Assembly (NCBI GenBank): GCA_965646445.1 | Contig: CBFFZW010000005.1 | Span: 35,789 to 99,788 of the forward strand | Source: UBA11524 sp965646445 | Lineage (GTDB): Bacteria > Bacillota > Clostridia > Christensenellales > Aristaeellaceae | Direction of reading: 5' to 3' | DNA: 64,000 nucleotides | Shown here: one piece after another, positions 59,986 to 64,000 of the stretch | How the letters are laid out: every line of letters starts with the position of its first letter | Numbering within the stretch: the first letter of the stretch is position 1 | Position numbers and translations under genes: made by a program | Notes under the pieces: model-generated | What the model was told of the DNA's origin: nothing | Seen by the model: only the letters and a program-made list of their open reading frames with translations | The model's database searches: none

Positions 59986-61640
59986 ACCTGCTCCAGATGA
60001 CCCTCTATGGCGGGATGTTTATCCTGCTGATTGTGGTGGTGCGGGCACTGGCCCTCCATCGCCTGCCCAAAGGGGCCTTCCTGGCCCTGTGGGAGATGGC
60101 GGCGCTGCGCCTGCTCCTGCCCTTCGCGATTCCCTTGCCGCTGCGTGTGCCCACGATGACGGGCCGTCAGCCGGTCATGGGGCAGCCTTGGGCATCGGGC
60201 GGGACTTCCGCGGCAATTTCGGCGGCCGTGCCTGACGGCGGGGCAGCCGTGTCCGGCCTGTCCTCCGGCGCGACACTGCCGATGATCTGGCTGGTGGGTA
60301 TGGCGCTGATGGCGGCTTACTTCGTCATGGCCTATGGGCGGGCCCGGCGGCGATTCCGTGCTTCCGGCCCGGACGATACGCCCGCCGTCCGCCGATGGCT
60401 GATGGGTCAAAGGCTGCGCAGACCCCTGCGGGTGCGGCAGTCGGCCCTGGTGTCCTCTCCGCTGACTTACGGCATCCTGCGCCCGGTCATCCTGCTTCCG
60501 GCGAACAAGGCGGGAAGCGATGAGGCCGCGCTGACCTACATCCTCACCCATGAGCTTGTCCATATCCGCCACTTTGACGGGGTGGCCAAGATCATCTTTG
60601 CCGCCGTGCTGTGCGTCCATTGGTTCAACCCGATGGCCTGGGTGCTGTACATCCTCGCCAACCGGGATCTGGAGCTGTCCTGCGATGAGCGGGTGATGGA
60701 CATCCTGGGCGCCAGGGTGAAGGCGTCCTACGCGCTGACCCTTATCAGCATGGAGGAGACCCGAAGCCAGTGTTTATCCATGTATAATCATTTTAGCAAA
60801 CTTGCGATTGAAGAAAGGATTGAAGCGATTATGAAATACAGGAAGGTGTCTGTGATGGCGCTGACCCTGGCCATTGTCCTGGTGGTTGGGATGACCACCG
60901 CGTTCGCCGTTTCCGTGCAGACGGGCGGACAGAGCATCCCGATGAACGTGGAGCGGCGCGATGCTGACAGTACGATCATGTCCTACGTCAACCCCGACGA
61001 CGGCAGAACCTATTACAGCTGGGACGGGGGCAAGACCTTCGAGCCCATGACGGATGAAGAGCTTCAGCAGCGTTTCCCGCGGCCCGATGTGGTGTGGTGG
61101 ACGTATGAGGAATTTGCCGCGTGGCTTGAAAACGAGAAAACGGAGCTTCAGGCCATGCTGGGCGAAAAAGGCTGGACCGGCGGCAGGGGCGATTTTGTCT
61201 GGACGCAGGAAATCATTGATGAAACCATCGCCATGTACGAGCAGATGCTGCGGGAGATCAAGGCGGGCAAGCTGTACTCGAAATCCGTGGACGGTGCCAC
61301 CGACGTCATGCTGACAAGCGGCGTGGACAGCAGCGTTTTCGTCAAAGAGAACGGCAAGCTGGTAAAGATTGACCCAAGCAGCGTTCAGCTTGCCACCGCA
61401 GTGGAGCCTGGCGACGGCACGTTTGTGTTGACCGAGGGTACCTATACGGCAGATAAGGTCGGCACGGCGCTGGATGATTGGGATGTGGCGCGCGCTCCCG
61501 AACGTACCGAGGAGGAATGGCGGCAGATCATCGCCGATATTGAGAGTGGGAAGATTCCGCCCTATGAGATTCCTGATGACCCGAATATCGAGGTCGGCTT
61601 TGTGGCGGTTCAGGGAGGACGCTGCACGGCGGGGAACTGA
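59982..61640 (+). CDS. BlaR1-type M56 membrane metalloprotease, without penicillin-sensor domain
   Basis: A 552-residue protein. Membrane segments near the N-terminus (about 5-22, 33-50, 100-118) precede the M56 zinc protease motif THELVHIRHFDG (HELVH at 190-194) and DLELSCDERVMD. Another membrane segment follows (about 286-306, VMALTLAIVLVVGMTTAFA). Classical BlaR1 then carries a beta-lactam-binding domain with SxxK. Here about 240 residues of different, acidic, Trp-containing sequence follow (YYSWDGGKTFEPMTDEELQQ), with no such motif. The inducing signal is therefore unlikely to be a beta-lactam bound covalently. Confidence 0.85.
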   Translation: MNLLQMTLYGGMFILLIVVVRALALHRLPKGAFLALWEMAALRLLLPFAIPLPLRVPTMTGRQPVMGQPWASGGTSAAISAAVPDGGAAVSGLSSGATLPMIWLVGMALMAAYFVMAYGRARRRFRASGPDDTPAVRRWLMGQRLRRPLRVRQSALVSSPLTYGILRPVILLPANKAGSDEAALTYILTHELVHIRHFDGVAKIIFAAVLCVHWFNPMAWVLYILANRDLELSCDERVMDILGARVKASYALTLISMEETRSQCLSMYNHFSKLAIEERIEAIMKYRKVSVMALTLAIVLVVGMTTAFAVSVQTGGQSIPMNVERRDADSTIMSYVNPDDGRTYYSWDGGKTFEPMTDEELQQRFPRPDVVWWTYEEFAAWLENEKTELQAMLGEKGWTGGRGDFVWTQEIIDETIAMYEQMLREIKAGKLYSKSVDGATDVMLTSGVDSSVFVKENGKLVKIDPSSVQLATAVEPGDGTFVLTEGTYTADKVGTALDDWDVARAPERTEEEWRQIIADIESGKIPPYEIPDDPNIEVGFVAVQGGRCTAGN

Positions 61641-61651
61641 CAAGTAAAAAG

Positions 61652-61686
61652 CAGGCGGCCTGGAACGTGAGCGTCCAGGCCGCCTG
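61652..61686. terminator. Terminator between convergent blaR1-like and SH3-lipoprotein genes
   Basis: A perfect 13-bp inverted repeat (arms 61652-61664 and 61674-61686). AAAAA precedes it on the plus strand, which gives a T-run for the minus-strand gene. Confidence 0.85.
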
Positions 61687-61706
61687 TTGGATGTTTGGCG
61701 GTAAGA

Positions 61707-62960
61707 TCAGCCGTTGCTCCACATCCCCAGCGGCAGAATCAGCCTTTGATCGAAGCGAACCGCGTCCGTGGGGAGAAAGCACATGATGCCCGTACCGCTG
61801 CGGTCATAAGCCTCTACCTTAAGATACAGATCATCTTCATCCAGGTAGTTGTCGTAAATGCCAACATGACTGGGATCCTTATCATCGTAGCCACCATAAA
61901 TGTTCACCTTGGTTCCGGCGGGCAGCGTGACGGCTGTGTTCGGCTCGATGGCGCCGCTTTCCGGCGACCAGGCGTAAATGACGGTATCCCGGATGGTATA
62001 GCCGATGGTGGAGACGCTTTCCCGGGGGAAGGACTCGACCTCGCTTTGCTGCACATAGCAGGAGGTGTAGCAATAGCTTAACGGGTCGTGCCATCCGCCG
62101 ACGCGGCAAAGGTACAGCGGGGTGCGCTTGCTGCCGGCGATGCCCAGAATCCACAGGGGATCGTTTCGCGGGATGCTTCCCCAATACGCGCAGCCTGTGA
62201 CGATGGCGGTCTCATTTTTCAGCATGGCCGTGGGCGGCACATAGTCCGCGTCATGGCTGCTGGACAGGAAATCATCCCGGATGTATCCCGCCGCGCCGTC
62301 AAAGGAGATGAACGTCCAGCCGTCTTCCGCGGTGTGGCTGTCGAACAGGCGATACCCCACAGTGCCGGGGAACATGCGGGCGACAACGGCAGCGTCCATG
62401 GACGGCGCTTCACGCAGGTTAATGAGCTGGGAAGGGGAGTCGGCGCTGACCGACAGGGTGGAAAAATTCTCTGTCCAGCACACGCGCCAGGAGGCTACAT
62501 AGCCGTCCACCCTGTCGCCGAAGTTGTCGGTGGCGACATGCAGCAGATGGTCGCCCACCGTGCCGAACACCAGGATGTCACCTTGCTCCAGGCGCCGCAG
62601 TTCCGTTCCGTCAAGGCCGGTGAAGGTAACGAAGCCGTCCGATTCGGGAAGGTAAAGGTATCCCAGGGTAGGTTCGGGGGATGGGTTGGTCTCCAGGAAC
62701 TCGCTCATCATGTAGCCGGTCTGGCTGCCAATGCGCACCTTTGCCCAGCCGTCCGACTCACTGAGGACGGTGACGGGCGTACCGGCATAATATTGTCCCA
62801 GAATGCTCCCGCCCCGGGAGGGCTTGTCCCGCAGCTTCACCCGGGAATCGAAGGTCTGCAGGGGCTTGATGGCGCAGAGCCGTTCGCCGCCATCCGCCAG
62901 CGCGTGGGCGCAGCCTGACAGCATCAGCAGCGTCATCAGCACGATCAGTGCGCGTTTCAT
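61707..62960 (-). CDS. Lipoprotein with bacterial SH3-like domains
   Basis: A 417-residue protein. The signal peptide ends in a lipobox (LMLSGC), so it is probably anchored outside the membrane. At least two SH3_3-type domains are visible: VKLRDKPSRGGSILGQYYAGTPVTVLSE with WAKVRIGSQTGYM, and INLREAPSMDAAVVARMFPGTVGYRL with WTFISFDGAAGYI. A third SH3-like part (GYTIRDTVIYAWSPESGAIEPNTAVTLPAGTKVNIYGG) is near the end. SH3_3 domains bind wall peptides in relatives. The ATG at 62960 follows AAAGGAAGCTGTACG. It lies 26 bp after the response-regulator gene. Confidence 0.82.
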   Translation of the reverse strand: MKRALIVLMTLLMLSGCAHALADGGERLCAIKPLQTFDSRVKLRDKPSRGGSILGQYYAGTPVTVLSESDGWAKVRIGSQTGYMMSEFLETNPSPEPTLGYLYLPESDGFVTFTGLDGTELRRLEQGDILVFGTVGDHLLHVATDNFGDRVDGYVASWRVCWTENFSTLSVSADSPSQLINLREAPSMDAAVVARMFPGTVGYRLFDSHTAEDGWTFISFDGAAGYIRDDFLSSSHDADYVPPTAMLKNETAIVTGCAYWGSIPRNDPLWILGIAGSKRTPLYLCRVGGWHDPLSYCYTSCYVQQSEVESFPRESVSTIGYTIRDTVIYAWSPESGAIEPNTAVTLPAGTKVNIYGGYDDKDPSHVGIYDNYLDEDDLYLKVEAYDRSGTGIMCFLPTDAVRFDQRLILPLGMWSNG

Positions 62961-62986
62961 TCGTACAGCTTCCTTTCGGAGCGTCA

Positions 62987-63631
62987 TCAGGCCATTTTCA
63001 GCCGATAGCCCAGCTTATACACGGTTTCAATGCAGCTGGCCCCCAGCTTGCGCCGCAGCCGCTGCACATGAACGTCCACCGTGCGGGTTTCGCCCATGCC
63101 CTGATAGCCCCAGGCGGTGCGAAGCAGCTGCTCCCGGGTCAGGGCGGCGTCCGGCGACTGCATCAGCGCCTGAAGCAGGGCGAATTCCTGGGCCGTCAGC
63201 GGGACGGGCTCGCCGTCCACCGTGGCCTCCTTGCGCAGCACGTCAAGACGGAGGCTCCCCAGGGTCAGGGTTCGGGTGGCGGTCTGCATCAGCAGGCTGA
63301 CGGCGGCCGCCAGCTCGCGCCCGTCGAAGGGGCTGACCAGCACATCGCAGTTGGCGCCGTACATGGCCTTCAGGTGCTCGATGTTGGCGGCGTCCGCGGT
63401 GGTGAACAGCACCGGCCAGCCCTTCTCCTCCAGGGCGCGGAGGAAGGAAAAGCTGTCCGCCCAGGGCAGGCGGGCGTTCAGGATGGTCAGCAGCCGGGAA
63501 CCCTCGGCAATCCGATTCAGACCATCGCTGATGGTCGACGCTGTGCCGCACTGATGCCCGGCACGGGTCAGCACCTCAGCCATTTTGTCGGCCAACCGCT
63601 CGTCAGGCTCCATAATCAAAATCTTTGCCAT
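62987..63631 (-). CDS. OmpR-family response regulator with degenerate receiver
   Basis: A 214-residue protein. A receiver-like domain (1-115) is followed by a winged-helix DNA-binding domain (120-214; LTAQEFALLQALMQSPDAALTREQLL, RTVDVHVQRLRRKLG, IETVYKLGYRLK). The phospho-acceptor position reads LTILNARLP, that is Asn52 instead of Asp, and the conserved Lys before Pro is Ser100 (LVSPFDG). The Thr region (FTTAD) is kept. It probably does not use ordinary His-Asp phosphotransfer. No histidine kinase gene is adjacent. It is the first gene of a unit with the SH3 lipoprotein. Confidence 0.88.
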   Translation of the reverse strand: MAKILIMEPDERLADKMAEVLTRAGHQCGTASTISDGLNRIAEGSRLLTILNARLPWADSFSFLRALEEKGWPVLFTTADAANIEHLKAMYGANCDVLVSPFDGRELAAAVSLLMQTATRTLTLGSLRLDVLRKEATVDGEPVPLTAQEFALLQALMQSPDAALTREQLLRTAWGYQGMGETRTVDVHVQRLRRKLGASCIETVYKLGYRLKMA

Positions 63632-63801
63632 GGTCTCACCTCACCTATACTAACGATGGTTCTTGCCGATTCCTTCCGTCAAAAAGAAAAATTTTCTACA
63701 AATCCATGACAAAAGGATGACAAATCGAGGCTTTCCTGCGCGCTTCAGCGTTGAAATCGTCCGCCGCGCGGGCTTTTCCTGCGTTGGGGCGGCGGTCGCG
63801 C

Positions 63802-63830
63802 TTGCATTTTCCACCGATTTGCTATACAAT
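63802..63830 (+). promoter_or_regulatory. Promoter of the gene at the right edge
   Basis: TTGCAT (63802-63807) and TACAAT (63825-63830) are 17 bp apart, about 37 bases before the start at 63867. Confidence 0.6.
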
Positions 63831-63866
63831 AAGATGATTCCCTTTGCCAATGCGGAGGTGACGGCA

Positions 63867-64000
63867 TGGGCGAAAGTAACAAGGGCCTCGCGCTGCTCTG
63901 GCTGACGCCTGCCGCTTTGGCCCTTTTGACAGGCGCTGCGGGAGTGCCCGGTTTGATGACGGCGCTGACGCTGCTTCCCGCGATGGGAGCGGCGCTGCCC
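63867..64000 (+). CDS. Start of a membrane protein (3' end outside the window)
   Basis: ATG at 63867 after GGAGGTGACGGC opens a frame that runs to the window edge. It encodes 44 visible residues: MGESNKGLALLW followed by a strongly hydrophobic stretch (LTPAALALLTGAAGVPGLMTAL). This suggests an N-terminal membrane segment. The family cannot be told from this much. Confidence 0.6.

Noticed and set aside
1..64000. CRISPR arrays, tRNA or rRNA genes, prophage or integrase genes
   Set aside because: I saw no regularly spaced repeats, no tRNA cloverleaf with TTCRANYC-type sequence, no rRNA, and no recombinase or phage structural genes.

Overview
The window looks like chromosomal DNA of a GC-rich member of the Bacillota, class Clostridia, of the plant-polysaccharide-degrading gut or rumen type. 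I infer this from four things. The order tilS-hpt-ftsH is characteristic of Bacillota. The regulators are BlaI/BlaR1 and YesM/AraC types. The sugar importers are of the LplB/YtcP type. Ribosome binding sites are strong AGGAGG-like sequences. I cannot name the genus from sequence alone.

Layout. (1) 1-3450: the end of a surface-type protein built of about ten SdrD-B-like repeats, followed by a bidirectional terminator. (2) 3534-4542, minus: a GNAT acetyltransferase and a small membrane protein. (3) 4721-13556, plus: a sugar-utilisation operon (GH9-like enzyme, two ABC permeases, a solute-binding protein, a six-hairpin-like glycosidase). It carries three lesions: two single-base frameshifts, and a place where a reversed fragment of a YesN-type response regulator sits between a signal peptide and the rest of a glycosidase. 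(4) 13625-17550, minus: a GH172 enzyme with its own promoter, then a YesM-type histidine kinase and an AraC regulator. (5) 17722-23751, plus: orphan solute-binding protein, secreted LamG-like lectin, GH39-like enzyme, GH31 enzyme. (6) 23976-35179, plus: a seven-gene run with a solute-binding protein fused to two CBM-like domains, two pairs of permeases, an NHL-TPR-Yip1 membrane protein and a DUF5696-like protein. (7) 35355-42824, plus: secreted protein of unknown family, a second orphan binding protein, AraC regulator, GH28-like, GH36, LamG-like lectin. (8) 43193-45506: cytoplasmic GH28-like and GH43. (9) 45653-63631: mostly housekeeping and envelope genes: FAD/Rieske oxidoreductase, LysM protein, coiled-coil protein, Q/P/Y-rich membrane protein, tilS, hpt, ftsH, PHP phosphoesterase, VanW protein, class II aldolase, DUF4279, blaI/blaR1, SH3 lipoprotein and a response regulator with a degenerate receiver. 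A membrane-protein gene begins at 63867 and runs off the end.

How it works together (inference). Secreted enzymes and lectins handle a branched plant glycan, and solute-binding proteins with MalF/MalG-type permeases import the oligosaccharides. Cytoplasmic GH31, GH36, GH43 and GH28-like enzymes finish the breakdown, under AraC and YesM-type sensing. No sugar ABC ATPase is encoded here, so the importers presumably share an MsmX-like ATPase encoded elsewhere. The most unusual content is the seven-gene importer cluster (23976-35179), the chimeric junction at 11471-12240, and a pair of small inverted-repeat-ended elements (42877-43096 and 57559-57762), each inserted next to hairpin terminators.
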